Positions 40,844-51,349 of a stretch of 55,207 nucleotides of DNA are shown here, one piece after another (within the stretch, counting starts at the first letter, position 1; every line of letters begins with the position of its first letter). A model generated the notes under the pieces. It had not been told where the DNA came from and did no database searches. It saw only the letters and a list, made by a program, of their open reading frames with translations. Source of the stretch: Deltaproteobacteria bacterium (GTDB taxonomy: Bacteria > Desulfobacterota > Syntrophia > Syntrophales > Smithellaceae); the NCBI GenBank assembly GCA_021372815.1, contig JAJFTS010000088.1, positions 1-55,207 of the forward strand, given 5' to 3'. The position numbers and the translations under genes were made by a program.

Positions 40844-43800
40844 GTGCGGAAAATTATCACAGGGAAAAACAGAGAAGATATCGAACCTTTCCGTAATTTA
40901 ATCAGGCAGATTGATGAGGGTAAGGCCAGGATTGATGTCAGCGGACTGACTGGCGCGGCCCGTTCCTTGATCACCTCTCTTCTTTTCAAGCGTCTGGACA
41001 GGCCTCTGCTGATCGTTTGTCCGGAAGAAAAGGAAGCGGCGGCCTTCGCCCGCAATCTATCCGTTTTTCTGGGAGACGAATCGGTCTTTCATTATCCGTC
41101 GCTTGATTTTCTGACGATTGATATGTTCGCCCTGCAGAAGGAGGAGGAATTGTCCCGTCTGGAGGTGCTGGCCAACCTGCAGGTGAACAGCAAAATCATC
41201 ATTGTCGCTTCCGCCATCGCTTTGATGCAGAAAGTGATGCCCCTGGCTGAATTCAACAAATATCTGCAAATCATTTCCGCGGGCGATACCTTGAACAGAG
41301 ATGAATTTGGCGCCCGGCTTATGGAGCAGGGCTATGTCAGAGAGAGCCTGGTGGAAGAAAAAGGAGAATTCAGCATCCGGGGAAATATTATTGATATCTT
41401 TCCCCCTGCCGAAAAAAATTCTCTGCGTCTGGAAATGTTCGGTGACGAAATAGAATCCATCCGAACTTTTGACGCCTCCTCGCAGCGTTCGACGGGAACA
41501 GCTTCCGCCTTTGTCGTACCGCCGGCCAGTGAAGTCATTATCAATCCGTCGACACTGGAACTGGCTGTGCGCAATATCAGAAGGCGCGCCGACGATCTTT
41601 CGCTGTCCCGCGAGATCCGCAATCGTCTGGTGGATGCGCTGAAAGACGGTTTGACCAATGCCGTCAATCCGATATTTCTGCCGCTTTTTTACGAATCGTA
41701 CGATCATGAAAGCGGACTTTCCAGCGATAAGTTGTCCGGCCTCTTTGACTATCTCTCGAATAATACTCTGGTGATTCTCGATGATCCGCTGGCCGTAAAT
41801 CAGGCGGTTCAAAACGCTGAACTCAGTATGGACAAGCTGTTGTTTAAAACGAGGAACAGCGGCAAATTTTATCTGGAAAAAGAAAATATTTATTTTGATC
41901 CGGCTTTGATAACGGCAAGGCTGGAAAAGTTCGGACACGTGTTTCTGGCAGGTCTTCATCTCGATAAAGAAGAAGACCATGCGGAGGCTGTGATTGATTT
42001 TGAAACCTGCCCGTTCACCGGTGCGGCCCAGCCGCTGGCCGGTGAAATAAAAGAAGAAGCATCGCTGAGATCTGCCGCAGAAAAAATCAAATCCTGTCTG
42101 GCTGAAGAAATGCTGATTTTTTTCTTTTGTCCGGCGCCGGAAGATATCAGCCGGATGAAACAGCTTTTTTCATCCTATGATTTGCCGATGCAGATTTTGT
42201 CCGAGCCGGATCCGGTTCTGGAAATTATCGACCGGCGGCTGGAAAATCCCCGGCTTATTTTACGGCAGGGGGAGATTTCCGCCGGTTTTATCATGCCGGC
42301 CATGAAACTGGCTTTTTTGAGTGAAGAAGAAATATTTGTCAAAAAAGCTCCCCGCCGCCGCGTGAAGCCCGTGCGGGAAGGCTACTTTATAAAATCATTC
42401 GGCGATTTGAAGGAAGGTGATTATGCCGTTCATACCGATTTTGGCATCGGCGTATACCGGGGATTGAAAAAAATCACTGTGCGGGAAATCGAAAACGATT
42501 TTCTGGTCATTGAATATCTGGACGGCGATAAGCTTTATCTTCCCGTGAATTCCCTGGAAAAAATTCAACGCTATCTCGGTCCGGACGGTTATGTGCCGAA
42601 GATTGACAAAATGGGCGGGACTTCGTGGGAAACCGTCAAAGAAAAGGTTAAAAAGTCGGTGCGGGAATATGCCGAAGAACTGGTTTCCATTTATGCCGCC
42701 CGCGAGGCGCTGGAAAGAAAATCGTTTTCTCCGCCGGACAGAATCTATGAAGAATTCTGTTCCACCTTTGAATTCGAAGAAACGCCGGATCAGGTCAAGG
42801 CGATTGAAGATATCAACCTGGATATGGATGATTACAAGCCGATGGACAGGTTGATTTGCGGCGATGCCGGTTTCGGCAAAACGGAGATCGCGATCCGTTC
42901 GTCTTTCCGGGCGGTTATGGATGGCAGGCAGGTTGCCGTTTTAGTGCCCACGACCGTTCTCGCGGAACAGCATTACCGGACTTTTTCCCGCCGCTTCAGT
43001 GATTTTCCCGTCCGCGTGGAAGTGTTGAATCGTTTTAAAAGCGCTGCCGAGCAAAAGAAAATCGTGGAAGAGATAAAATCCCAGCAGGTGGATATTGTTG
43101 TGGGAACACATCGTCTGCTGCAGAAGGATGTTGCCTTCAAGGATCTGGGGCTCGTCATCATCGATGAGGAACAGCGTTTCGGCGTGACGCATAAGGAAAA
43201 ATTAAAAAAGATGCGCACGCTCGTGGATGTGCTCACGCTTTCAGCGACGCCGATTCCGCGCACACTGCATCTGTCGCTGGTCGGCATCCGGGACTTATCC
43301 ATTATCAACACGCCGCCGGAAGACAGGGTTTCCATAAAAACCTATGTTCTGGAATTTGATGAGGACGCGATTAAAGCTGCAATAGAAAAGGAACTGGAGC
43401 GCCAGGGACAGGTGTTTTTTGTCCACGATCGGGTGCGTTCGATTTATTCGATTGCCCGCCTGGTCCAGCGCCTTGTGCCGCAGGCGAGAGTCGGAATTGT
43501 TCATGGCCAGATGAAGCCGGCGGAAATCGAAAAAGCCATGACTGAATTTGTCCGGCAGGAATGCGATGTTCTGGTCTGCACCACGATCATCGGCTCCGGT
43601 CTGGATATTCCCACGGCCAATACGATCATTATCAACCGTGCCGAAAAATTCGGCCTGGCGCAGCTCTATCAGATACGCGGCCGCGTGGGACGTTCCAGCC
43701 GCGAAGCTTTCGCTTATCTGTTGTTGCCGCAGGGAGCGATGCTTTCCCGCGACGCCATGAAGCGACTGCAGGTGATCAAGGAATTTTCCGAGCCGGGATC

Positions 43801-44401
43801 AGGTTTCCGGATCGCCTATAATGATCTGGAAATCCGCGGCGGCGGAAATCTGCTGGGAATTTCCCAGTCCGGTCATATATCGGCGGTGGGTTATGAACTT
43901 TATACCGAATTGATGGAGAAGACTGTCCGCGAAATCAAGGGAGAAAAAACAGACGAAGAGGAATTAATGCCTGAAATTCAACTGGGGATTTCCGCTTTTA
44001 TTCCCGAAGAGTATGTGCAGGATGTTCATCAACGGCTGGTCTTGTATAAAAGAATATCTCTGGCGGCCAATGATGAAGAGCTTCATCAGATTAAAAATGA
44101 ATTGCAGGATTGTTACGGCGAATTGCCTCCGGCGGTGGACAATCTCTTAAAGGTAATCAATATCAGGAATAATCTTAAACCTCTTAAAGTCAGAAAGATG
44201 GGGTATGACGGCAAATATCTGTATCTTTACTTCCGGGATAATTCACCGGTGGATCCCGCCAGAATTATCGCTCTTTATCGCAAGAAAATTAAGGATTTAC
44301 GATTTACTCCGGATTATAAGCTTTTTGTTCCCGCTCCCGCTTTGTCCGGGAGGGAAATTCTGACGCAGGCCGATTTGTTGTTAAAGATGCTTGCCCAATA
44401 G
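40844..44401 (+). CDS. mfd: Transcription-repair coupling factor
   Basis: 1185 residues, usual length. It displaces RNA polymerase stalled at DNA damage and recruits UvrA. The N-terminal UvrB-like part is followed by the RNA-polymerase-interaction domain (G-D-Y-A-V-H-T-D-F-G-I-G-V-Y-R-G near 525), the translocase with Walker A G-D-A-G-F-G-K-T near 673 and D-E-E-Q-R-F-G near 773, S-A-T-P-I-P-R-T, and the TRCF C-terminal domain. The start is GTG at 40844 with a poor ribosome-binding site. Three genes including uvrA follow in the same direction. Confidence 0.97.
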   Translation: MRKIITGKNREDIEPFRNLIRQIDEGKARIDVSGLTGAARSLITSLLFKRLDRPLLIVCPEEKEAAAFARNLSVFLGDESVFHYPSLDFLTIDMFALQKEEELSRLEVLANLQVNSKIIIVASAIALMQKVMPLAEFNKYLQIISAGDTLNRDEFGARLMEQGYVRESLVEEKGEFSIRGNIIDIFPPAEKNSLRLEMFGDEIESIRTFDASSQRSTGTASAFVVPPASEVIINPSTLELAVRNIRRRADDLSLSREIRNRLVDALKDGLTNAVNPIFLPLFYESYDHESGLSSDKLSGLFDYLSNNTLVILDDPLAVNQAVQNAELSMDKLLFKTRNSGKFYLEKENIYFDPALITARLEKFGHVFLAGLHLDKEEDHAEAVIDFETCPFTGAAQPLAGEIKEEASLRSAAEKIKSCLAEEMLIFFFCPAPEDISRMKQLFSSYDLPMQILSEPDPVLEIIDRRLENPRLILRQGEISAGFIMPAMKLAFLSEEEIFVKKAPRRRVKPVREGYFIKSFGDLKEGDYAVHTDFGIGVYRGLKKITVREIENDFLVIEYLDGDKLYLPVNSLEKIQRYLGPDGYVPKIDKMGGTSWETVKEKVKKSVREYAEELVSIYAAREALERKSFSPPDRIYEEFCSTFEFEETPDQVKAIEDINLDMDDYKPMDRLICGDAGFGKTEIAIRSSFRAVMDGRQVAVLVPTTVLAEQHYRTFSRRFSDFPVRVEVLNRFKSAAEQKKIVEEIKSQQVDIVVGTHRLLQKDVAFKDLGLVIIDEEQRFGVTHKEKLKKMRTLVDVLTLSATPIPRTLHLSLVGIRDLSIINTPPEDRVSIKTYVLEFDEDAIKAAIEKELERQGQVFFVHDRVRSIYSIARLVQRLVPQARVGIVHGQMKPAEIEKAMTEFVRQECDVLVCTTIIGSGLDIPTANTIIINRAEKFGLAQLYQIRGRVGRSSREAFAYLLLPQGAMLSRDAMKRLQVIKEFSEPGSGFRIAYNDLEIRGGGNLLGISQSGHISAVGYELYTELMEKTVREIKGEKTDEEELMPEIQLGISAFIPEEYVQDVHQRLVLYKRISLAANDEELHQIKNELQDCYGELPPAVDNLLKVINIRNNLKPLKVRKMGYDGKYLYLYFRDNSPVDPARIIALYRKKIKDLRFTPDYKLFVPAPALSGREILTQADLLLKMLAQ

Positions 44402-44427
44402 CCGCAAGCAGGATATAAAGAAATATT

Positions 44428-45432
44428 ATGATTAAAACAGAACGGTATTTCAAAATTTTTTCTTCCGCCGGAAAATCCGGAAGGAGTTTGCCGGTTCCCG
44501 GTGTTTTTCTATGTCTGTTTTTATCCTGTTGCATTATTTCCTGCGATAAATTTGATATTTTTTCCCGCCCTTATGTTGCGACGGTGAACGGCTCCAAAAT
44601 TTATCTTGAGGATTATCAGGCCGTTCTGAATAAAAAAATTCAAATGGTGCCTGAAGAGTTTCGGAAGCAGCCCGATGCCATGAAAAAATTCGAAGAAGAA
44701 GTTCTGGATGCTATGATTACGGAAAAAATAATGCATTTACGGGCGCAGGAACTTAAAATATCCGTCAGCGATGCCGAACTGGAAAATAAAATTCAGGAAA
44801 TTAAAAAAGATTATGGTGATGATTTTACCCGCCTGTTTAACGGGGAAAATATAAATTACGAGGAATGGAGAGAAGAATTTAAAGAAGAACTGCTGCTGCA
44901 AAAACTGATCGCGATGGATGTTAATGCCCGGATTAAAATCTCGGAAGATGAGATTAAAAAATATTATCATGAGCGCCGCGGTAATTACAAGACGGATTCG
45001 GGCGTAAGAGTTGCGCAAATCGTTGTTCAGGATCTGGCAACGGCTCAAAAAGCAATGGAGAGATTAAAATCGGGAGAAGATTTTTCCCAAGTGGCCGCCG
45101 ATATGTCTATCGGTCCGGAAGCCCGTCGTGGCGGAGATCTGGGACTTGTTACCAGATGGGTCATGCCGGAACCTCTGGATAAAACCATTTTTAAAATGCC
45201 GGTGAATAAGATCAGTCCGATTGTCCAGAGTTCTTATGGATTTCATATTTTCAAGGTTTTGGAAATTCAGCCGGTCAAAGAAAGAGGTCTGGCCGACGTC
45301 AGAGATGATGTGATTGCCGATATCCGGATGCAAAAGGAAGAATCGGCTTTTGCGATCTGGCTGGAAGAATTAAAGAAAAAGGCTGTCATTAAAAAAGAGG
45401 CCAATATCAAGACAAAGAAACCGAACAAGTAA
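44428..45432 (+). CDS. Parvulin-type prolyl isomerase lipoprotein
   Basis: 334 residues. The N-terminus has a signal sequence ending in a lipobox-like I-I-S-C-D (cysteine near residue 39), so it is probably a lipoprotein facing the periplasm. A SurA-like N-terminal chaperone region precedes a PpiC/parvulin domain with A-Q-I-V-V, G-E-D-F-S-Q-V-A, G-G-D-L-G and S-S-Y-G-F-H-I-F-K-V. Such proteins help outer-membrane proteins fold. It lies 27 bases after mfd and 23 before its SurA-like neighbour; the pair probably works on overlapping clients. Confidence 0.9.
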   Translation: MIKTERYFKIFSSAGKSGRSLPVPGVFLCLFLSCCIISCDKFDIFSRPYVATVNGSKIYLEDYQAVLNKKIQMVPEEFRKQPDAMKKFEEEVLDAMITEKIMHLRAQELKISVSDAELENKIQEIKKDYGDDFTRLFNGENINYEEWREEFKEELLLQKLIAMDVNARIKISEDEIKKYYHERRGNYKTDSGVRVAQIVVQDLATAQKAMERLKSGEDFSQVAADMSIGPEARRGGDLGLVTRWVMPEPLDKTIFKMPVNKISPIVQSSYGFHIFKVLEIQPVKERGLADVRDDVIADIRMQKEESAFAIWLEELKKKAVIKKEANIKTKKPNK

Positions 45433-45455
45433 AAATAAGCAAGGGAGGAATCACT

Positions 45456-46430
45456 GTGAAGTTTTACAGAACATTTATTTTGGTTTTATGGAGCATTATA
45501 TTCCTGTGCCTGCCGGTGCAGGCAGAGGTGGTGGATAAAATTATTGCCGTGGTCAATGATGAGATCATAACGCTTTACGACTTGAACGCGGCATTCGAAC
45601 CATACCAGAAAAATATCGAAAATACTTACAAGGGAAATGATAAGGATGCCCTGATCAGACAGACGAAAGAAGCTTTTCTCCAGCGGCTTATTGATAATAT
45701 GCTGATTGAACAGGAAGCGAAAAGAACAGGTATTAGCGCTACGGTCAAGGAAGAAGACGTTATGGACGTGCTTCAGGATACCTTGGTTAAACAGAACGTA
45801 AGCATGCAGGATTTTCTGAAAAATCTGGCCAGGGAAGGCGGTTCCATTGAGGGTGTAAAAAAAGACATCAGATCGCAGATTGTCCGTATGCGGCTACTCC
45901 GGCGTGAAGTCAAAGATAAAATAATTGTTACCGATAGTGAGATCGGAGCCTATTACAACGAACACCGTCAGGAGTACGAAGGGAAGGAAAGCGTGAGAAT
46001 GAAACAGCTTTTACTGATGGTGCCCCCGGGTGCGGATAAAAACGTAAAAATGAAAATCAGGAATAACGCTCTTCAGCTTCGCGAACTGATTATGAAAGGA
46101 GAATCTTTCGATCTGCTGGCTGTTAAATATTCTCAGGGACCGGCGGCGGCGCAGGGCGGCGATGTCGGTTTTATCGAGAAAGGAACAATTATTCCGGAAG
46201 TTGAAACAGTTGCTTTCAACCTTCCTTTGAATCAGGTCAGTGAAGTCATCGAATCCAATGTGGGTTTTCATATCATCAAGGTTGTGGATAAAAAAGGTGC
46301 GGGATTGAAACCGATCGCCATGGTCCGGGAGGAAATAAAGGCAAAAATCGAGGAAGAAAAACTGGACAAAAAATTTGCAGAATGGATTTCTTCCGTCAGG
46401 GCCAAATCGCACATCGAAATAAAGTTGTAA
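45456..46430 (+). CDS. SurA-like periplasmic chaperone/prolyl isomerase
   Basis: 324 residues, start GTG at 45456 behind AAGGGAGGA. A signal peptide (cleavage near V-Q-A/E-V) is followed by the SurA start V-V-D-K-I-I-A-V-V-N-D-E-I-I-T. A single parvulin domain lies at about 185-285 (M-K-Q-L-L-L, G-E-S-F-D-L-L-A-V-K-Y-S-Q-G-P, G-G-D-V-G-F, S-N-V-G-F-H-I-I-K-V); E. coli SurA has two. It escorts unfolded beta-barrel proteins across the periplasm. uvrA follows after 20 bases. Confidence 0.92.
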   Translation: MKFYRTFILVLWSIIFLCLPVQAEVVDKIIAVVNDEIITLYDLNAAFEPYQKNIENTYKGNDKDALIRQTKEAFLQRLIDNMLIEQEAKRTGISATVKEEDVMDVLQDTLVKQNVSMQDFLKNLAREGGSIEGVKKDIRSQIVRMRLLRREVKDKIIVTDSEIGAYYNEHRQEYEGKESVRMKQLLLMVPPGADKNVKMKIRNNALQLRELIMKGESFDLLAVKYSQGPAAAQGGDVGFIEKGTIIPEVETVAFNLPLNQVSEVIESNVGFHIIKVVDKKGAGLKPIAMVREEIKAKIEEEKLDKKFAEWISSVRAKSHIEIKL

Positions 46431-46450
46431 AACAGCCATAGAAGTAAAAA

Positions 46451-49264
46451 ATGGACGCGATAAAAGTCAGAGGCGCCTCTCAGCACAATTTAAAGAATAT
46501 CAGTCTGGATATTCCCCGGGATAAATTTGTTATTATTACCGGTGTGAGCGGCTCCGGCAAGTCGTCGCTGGCGTTCGACACGATCTACGCTGAGGGGCAG
46601 AGGCGGTATGTGGAATCGCTTTCCGCATATGCGCGTCAGTTTATCGGGCAGATGGATAAGCCGAACGTGGAATCTATCGAAGGCTTGTCGCCCGCCATCG
46701 CCATCGAACAGAGAACGTCCAGCCATAATCCGCGTTCCACCGTCGGGACGGTCACGGAAATCTACGATTACTTTCGACTGCTTTACGCCGCCATCGGTGT
46801 TTGTCATTGCTGGCGTTGCGGGCGGGAAATAAAATCACAGACCATTGACGGCATTCTGGAAAGTATTCTTTCTCTTCCCGCAAATACGGCCTTCAGCGTT
46901 CTGGCGCCTTTGGTGCGCGGGAAAAAAGGAGAGTTTCAGAAGGAACTGAAAAAACTTCAGAAAGAAGGATTCGCGCGCGTCCGGATTGACGGAGAGATTC
47001 GTGATCTGGCCGAAGAAATTGTTCTGGAGAAGAATAAACGTCATGATATTGATCTTGTTGTCGACCGTCTGATTTTAAAAGAGGGCGTCAGGAAAAGACT
47101 GAGGGATTCCCTGGAGATTGCGTCAAGCCGGGCGGAAGGGCTCGTGCGTGTCGTGACCACCGGAGGTAAAGAAATGCTGTTTAGCGAGAAATATGCCTGT
47201 CCCGATTGCGGCATCAGCATTCCCGCGCTGACGCCCCGTATGTTTTCCTTTAACAATCCTTACGGGGCTTGTCCTGATTGCAACGGCCTCGGTTCTTCCA
47301 TGCGTTTTACGGAATATCTGGTTGTCCCTGACGCCGGATTGTCCCTGCGGGAGGGAGCGATTGCGCCGTGGGCCGGAAGGCACTCTCTTTATTATTACAG
47401 CATTCTGGACGCGCTCAGCACTCATTACGGTTTTGATGTCAATACGCCGTTCAACAAGTTGCCGGAAAAAATTCAAAAAGTTCTCCTCTACGGATCGGGC
47501 AGTGAAAACATTAAATTCTATCATGACCGTGCGGATAAAAGATATTTCGCCCACCGGCCTTTTGAAGGAGCGATCAAACAACTGGAGCGCCGCTGGCGGG
47601 AAACCAATTCGGCGTCGGTGCGCAATGATTTGATGCGCTACATTGATTTAAGCGCCTGCGATACCTGTCACGGGGCGCGTTTGAAAGAGGAAATCCTGGC
47701 CATTACGGTGATGGGAAAAAATATTTACGAGTTGTGCCAGTTGTCCATCCGCGACTGCTATGATTTTTTCGAGCGAATGAAACTGTCGGCGCAGGAAAAA
47801 AACATCACCGAAAGAATCATCCGGGAAATTAAAAGCCGGCTGCAGTTTCTGCTCAATGTCGGCATGGATTATCTGAGCCTGGAGAGGGCCACATCGTCTT
47901 TATCCGGCGGAGAAAGCCAGCGCATCCGGCTGGCCACGCAGATCGGCTCCGGACTCATGGGCGTGTTGTATGTGCTCGATGAACCGACTGTTGGACTGCA
48001 TCAGAAAGATAATTTGCGTCTGATCGATACGCTCAAGAGGCTGCGCGACATGGGCAATACGGTGCTGGTTGTGGAGCATGACGCCGACATGATCCTCGCC
48101 TGCGATCATATCGTGGATATTGGGCCGGGCGCGGGAACGGAAGGCGGAGAAATAATTTTTCAGGGGACTCCCGCTGAAATTATGCGAAGCGATGTTTCGC
48201 TGACGGGCCGGTATTTGTCGGGCAAAGACTCCATCGAGATGCCGTCAAAGACGAGGCCGATTACCGGCAGGTATGTTGTCCTGGAAGGCGCCAGTGAAAA
48301 TAATCTGAAAAATATCGATATTAAAATACCGGTGGGGGTTTTTACCGCGGTGACCGGGGTTTCCGGTTCCGGGAAAAGCACCATGGTGATTGAAACGCTT
48401 TATAAAGTGGTGGCGCGCCGTTTGAATCAGTACAACGGCTCAATGGGAAAAATCAAAAAAGTTGTTGATCTGGGGGATATCGAACGGGTGATTATGATCA
48501 ATCAGCACCCCATCGGGCGCACGCCGCGGTCCAATCCGGCGACGTACACGGGCGTTTTTTCTTTTATCCGCGATTTATTCACCAATCTTCCCGAGTCGAA
48601 AATGCGCGGATACAAACCGGGGCGTTTCAGCTTCAACGTGAAGGGCGGACGCTGCGAGGCCTGCGAAGGCAACGGTTTGATCAAGATCGAAATGCACTTT
48701 TTGCCGGATGTCTATGTAACCTGCGATGCGTGTCACGGTAAACGATTCAATCAGGATACGCTGGACATCAAATATAAGGATAAGAACATTGCCGATATTC
48801 TGGACATGACGGTCAAGGAGGCTTTAATATTCTTTGCCAATGTTCCCGCCATTAAATCACATCTGCAGCTGCTCAATGAAGTCGGCCTGGGATATATTCA
48901 TCTGGGACAGTCGGCAACGACGCTCTCCGGCGGTGAAGCGCAGAGAATAAAACTGGCGCGGGAACTGGGTAAAAAAACAAACAGCAATACCCTTTATATT
49001 CTGGATGAGCCCACGATCGGATTGCATTTTGCGGATATTCAGAAACTGCTGGATGTTTTAATGCGCCTGGTGGATATGGGCAATACGATGGTTGTCATTG
49101 AGCATAATCTGGACATCATCAAGTGTGCCGATTATGTTATTGATCTGGGGCCGGAAGGCGGCTCCGGCGGCGGCAGGATTGTCGCTTCGGGAACGGTCGG
49201 AAAAGTGGCCCATGATGAAAATTCGGTAACCGGCCGGTTTTTACGAAAAGTTATTCCTGCCTGA
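46451..49264 (+). CDS. uvrA: Excinuclease ABC subunit A
   Basis: 937 residues, usual length. The damage-recognition ATPase of nucleotide excision repair. Two ABC modules: Walker [10 protein letters not shown] near 30 and G-V-S-G-S-G-K-S-T near 636; signatures L-S-G-G-E-S-Q-R near 485 and L-S-G-G-E-A-Q-R near 826. Zinc knuckles: C-W-R-C near 120 with C-P-D-C near 250, and C-E-A-C...C-D-A-C near 735-760. It lies with mfd, which delivers it to stalled polymerase. The ribosome-binding site is weak. Confidence 0.98.
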   Translation: MDAIKVRGASQHNLKNISLDIPRDKFVIITGVSGSGKSSLAFDTIYAEGQRRYVESLSAYARQFIGQMDKPNVESIEGLSPAIAIEQRTSSHNPRSTVGTVTEIYDYFRLLYAAIGVCHCWRCGREIKSQTIDGILESILSLPANTAFSVLAPLVRGKKGEFQKELKKLQKEGFARVRIDGEIRDLAEEIVLEKNKRHDIDLVVDRLILKEGVRKRLRDSLEIASSRAEGLVRVVTTGGKEMLFSEKYACPDCGISIPALTPRMFSFNNPYGACPDCNGLGSSMRFTEYLVVPDAGLSLREGAIAPWAGRHSLYYYSILDALSTHYGFDVNTPFNKLPEKIQKVLLYGSGSENIKFYHDRADKRYFAHRPFEGAIKQLERRWRETNSASVRNDLMRYIDLSACDTCHGARLKEEILAITVMGKNIYELCQLSIRDCYDFFERMKLSAQEKNITERIIREIKSRLQFLLNVGMDYLSLERATSSLSGGESQRIRLATQIGSGLMGVLYVLDEPTVGLHQKDNLRLIDTLKRLRDMGNTVLVVEHDADMILACDHIVDIGPGAGTEGGEIIFQGTPAEIMRSDVSLTGRYLSGKDSIEMPSKTRPITGRYVVLEGASENNLKNIDIKIPVGVFTAVTGVSGSGKSTMVIETLYKVVARRLNQYNGSMGKIKKVVDLGDIERVIMINQHPIGRTPRSNPATYTGVFSFIRDLFTNLPESKMRGYKPGRFSFNVKGGRCEACEGNGLIKIEMHFLPDVYVTCDACHGKRFNQDTLDIKYKDKNIADILDMTVKEALIFFANVPAIKSHLQLLNEVGLGYIHLGQSATTLSGGEAQRIKLARELGKKTNSNTLYILDEPTIGLHFADIQKLLDVLMRLVDMGNTMVVIEHNLDIIKCADYVIDLGPEGGSGGGRIVASGTVGKVAHDENSVTGRFLRKVIPA

Positions 49265-49362
49265 AATTTACTGCGCGCCGGTTGCAAAATCATCCGGAAG
49301 GCGCACTCCCTTGCATAAGGTAAATAAAAAAATCCGTAACTATCTTAAAAATAAATAATGCC

Positions 49363-49392
49363 TTGACATAATCGTCATAATTGTTTTATCTT
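49363..49392 (+). promoter_or_regulatory. Sigma-70 promoter of the HD-GYP response regulator
   Basis: TTGACA (49363-49368), 18 bases, TATCTT (49387-49392); transcription would start near 49399, about 40 bases before the CTG at 49442. Confidence 0.6.
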
Positions 49393-49441
49393 TTAAAAAG
49401 TAGGGAAGTTTTGTAATGACGGTAGCGGAAAGGATATTAAA

Positions 49442-50587
49442 CTGTCTGAGGATTCAATATACCGACACTCCATACTGATTGTCGACGATGAAGATTCCAT
49501 TCTCAATGCTTTCAAACGTATCTTAGCCGACGAAGATTATGAAGTTCACGTTGCGCGCAGTGGTTCGGAAGGTCTGAGCAAGCTGCGCTCGTCCCCCAAA
49601 CCCTATTCTCTTATTATTTCAGATCAAAGGATGCCGGAAATGAGCGGAGTTCAGTTTTTCGCTCAGGCCAGGAATATTTTCCCGGACGCCGTCCGTATCC
49701 TGCTGACGGGGTACGCTGATTCCGATGCCATCATTGAAGCCATCAATAAAGGCGGAGTTCATCTTTATTTCACCAAGCCCTGGCATGAAGAGGAAATCCT
49801 GCTGCATATCAAGCAATCGCTTTCCAAAGTAGAAATAATGGCGGAAAATAAACGTCTGGTTGATGTTATAAAAGAGAAGAACAGAGAATTGACGGAATTG
49901 AACAAAACGCTGGAAAAGAAAGCCCGGGAAAAAACCAAAGATCTTTTAATTCAGACGGAAAAACTCAAGGAAAGTTATAAAAAATCGCAAGTCATTCTGG
50001 ATGGCATTGTCAGGACCTTATCCAAGATTATAGAAACAAGAGACCCTTACACCTCGGGGCATGAAGATCAGGTGGCCAAAATTGCCTGTAAAATTGCCAG
50101 AGAAATGGGATTATCCGAGGAACAGATTTTATTCATTCATATTGCTGCAACGCTTCATGACATCGGTAAAATATCCGTTCCCTCGGAAATATTGACCAAG
50201 CCGAGCGCGTTGAGCAGCCTGGAAAGAGAAATCATCAAAACACATTGCAAGGTCGCCAACGACGTTCTGATCAATATTGATTTTCCTTATCCGGTGGCGG
50301 AAGTTATTTATCAGCATCATGAAAGACTGGACGGCTCCGGTTATCCGCGGGGGTTGAAAGGCGAGGAAATTGCGCTGGAAGCCCGGATTATAGGCGTTGC
50401 CGATGTTATTGACGCGATGGCTTCCTACAGGCCATACCGGCCGGCCCTCGGGGTAGAAGCCGCCATTGAAGAAATCGTCAAGTTTAAGGGAGTCACCTAT
50501 GACCCGGTGGTCGTGGACGCCTGCCTGAAGGTGTATCAAAAAGCCGCCAATAAAATCATTGAAAAAAATCTTCTGTCAATAAATTAA
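49442..50587 (+). CDS. Response regulator with HD-GYP c-di-GMP phosphodiesterase domain
   Basis: 381 residues. The receiver domain begins at once (H-S-I-L-I-V-D-D-E-D-S-I) with the phospho-acceptor D in L-I-I-S-D-Q-R-M-P, T in L-L-T-G-Y-A and K in F-T-K-P-W. A coiled linker follows, then the HD-GYP domain: H-D-I-G-K near 238, H-H-E-R, G-S-G-Y-P. The receiver lies upstream of the first ATG (49631), so the start must be earlier. No ATG, GTG or TTG exists in frame; CTG at 49442 sits seven bases after AAAGGA and gives the usual start of the family. The HD-GYP part is close to that of the nine-PAS protein. Confidence 0.88.
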   Translation: MSEDSIYRHSILIVDDEDSILNAFKRILADEDYEVHVARSGSEGLSKLRSSPKPYSLIISDQRMPEMSGVQFFAQARNIFPDAVRILLTGYADSDAIIEAINKGGVHLYFTKPWHEEEILLHIKQSLSKVEIMAENKRLVDVIKEKNRELTELNKTLEKKAREKTKDLLIQTEKLKESYKKSQVILDGIVRTLSKIIETRDPYTSGHEDQVAKIACKIAREMGLSEEQILFIHIAATLHDIGKISVPSEILTKPSALSSLEREIIKTHCKVANDVLINIDFPYPVAEVIYQHHERLDGSGYPRGLKGEEIALEARIIGVADVIDAMASYRPYRPALGVEAAIEEIVKFKGVTYDPVVVDACLKVYQKAANKIIEKNLLSIN

Positions 50588-50651
50588 CCGATTGTCGTCG
50601 GACAATGGAGAAGAGAACGATTATCCGTTACTTCCGGATACAGTTCTCCTG

Positions 50652-51344
50652 TTATTTTCTTTCCCCGAAAATTGCTCTGCCGATCCTCACAATCGTCGCG
50701 CCCTCTTCAATGGCGATTTCAAAATCATCGGTCATTCCCATGGAAAGTTCCTCCATTAAGATACCGGTGATTCCCTCTTGAATGATTTTCTTTTGAAGGT
50801 TCTTCAGTTCGGAAAAATAGGGACGGGACTTTTCCGGATTATCGGAATAGGGCGCCATCGTCATGAGTCCCTTTATCGAAACATTTTCCAGCGGGGAAAT
50901 ATTTTTAATCAGGTCGACACTCCGGATTGCCGGTATGCCGTTTTTTGTTTTTTCGCCGCTGACATTCACTTCAATCAAAATGTTTATTTTACGGCCGGCC
51001 AGACGGGCTCTTTTATTTATTTCTTCGGCCAGTTCCGGGCGATCGACGGAATGAATATAATCGAAAAGATTCACGGCATACTTTGCCTTATTGGTTTGCA
51101 GGTGCCCGATCATATGCCACTGGACGCGCTTTTCCATGACGGCAATTTTTTCTTTCGCTTCCTGAACATAATTTTCTCCCAGCATGGTGACGCCCGCGTC
51201 CAGAGCCTGTGCGATGGCGGAGGGAGAAACCGTTTTTGTTACCGCCAGAAGCTTAATGGAATCGGGGACGCGGTTGACCCTTGCGGCGGCGGCGGCTATT
51301 CTCTGCCTGATTTTATTGATATTGGCGGCAATGTATGTTTCCAT
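50652..51344 (-). CDS. yggS: YggS-family pyridoxal-phosphate homeostasis protein
   Basis: 230 residues. L-L-A-V-T-K-T-V carries the lysine that binds pyridoxal phosphate; L-G-E-N-Y-V-Q-E, H-M-I-G-H-L-Q-T-N-K and S-M-G-M-T-D-D-F-E-I-A-I are family signatures. It has no known catalytic reaction but keeps pyridoxal phosphate and amino-acid pools in balance. It begins 5 bases after the end of maf, so the two form an operon. Confidence 0.95.
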   Translation of the reverse strand: METYIAANINKIRQRIAAAAARVNRVPDSIKLLAVTKTVSPSAIAQALDAGVTMLGENYVQEAKEKIAVMEKRVQWHMIGHLQTNKAKYAVNLFDYIHSVDRPELAEEINKRARLAGRKINILIEVNVSGEKTKNGIPAIRSVDLIKNISPLENVSIKGLMTMAPYSDNPEKSRPYFSELKNLQKKIIQEGITGILMEELSMGMTDDFEIAIEEGATIVRIGRAIFGERK

Positions 51345-51349
51345 GAGAC

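Noticed and set aside
49416..49478. Short frame from ATG 49416 as the start of the response regulator
   Set aside because: It is in another frame and stops after 20 codons; joining it needs a frameshift that I cannot show.
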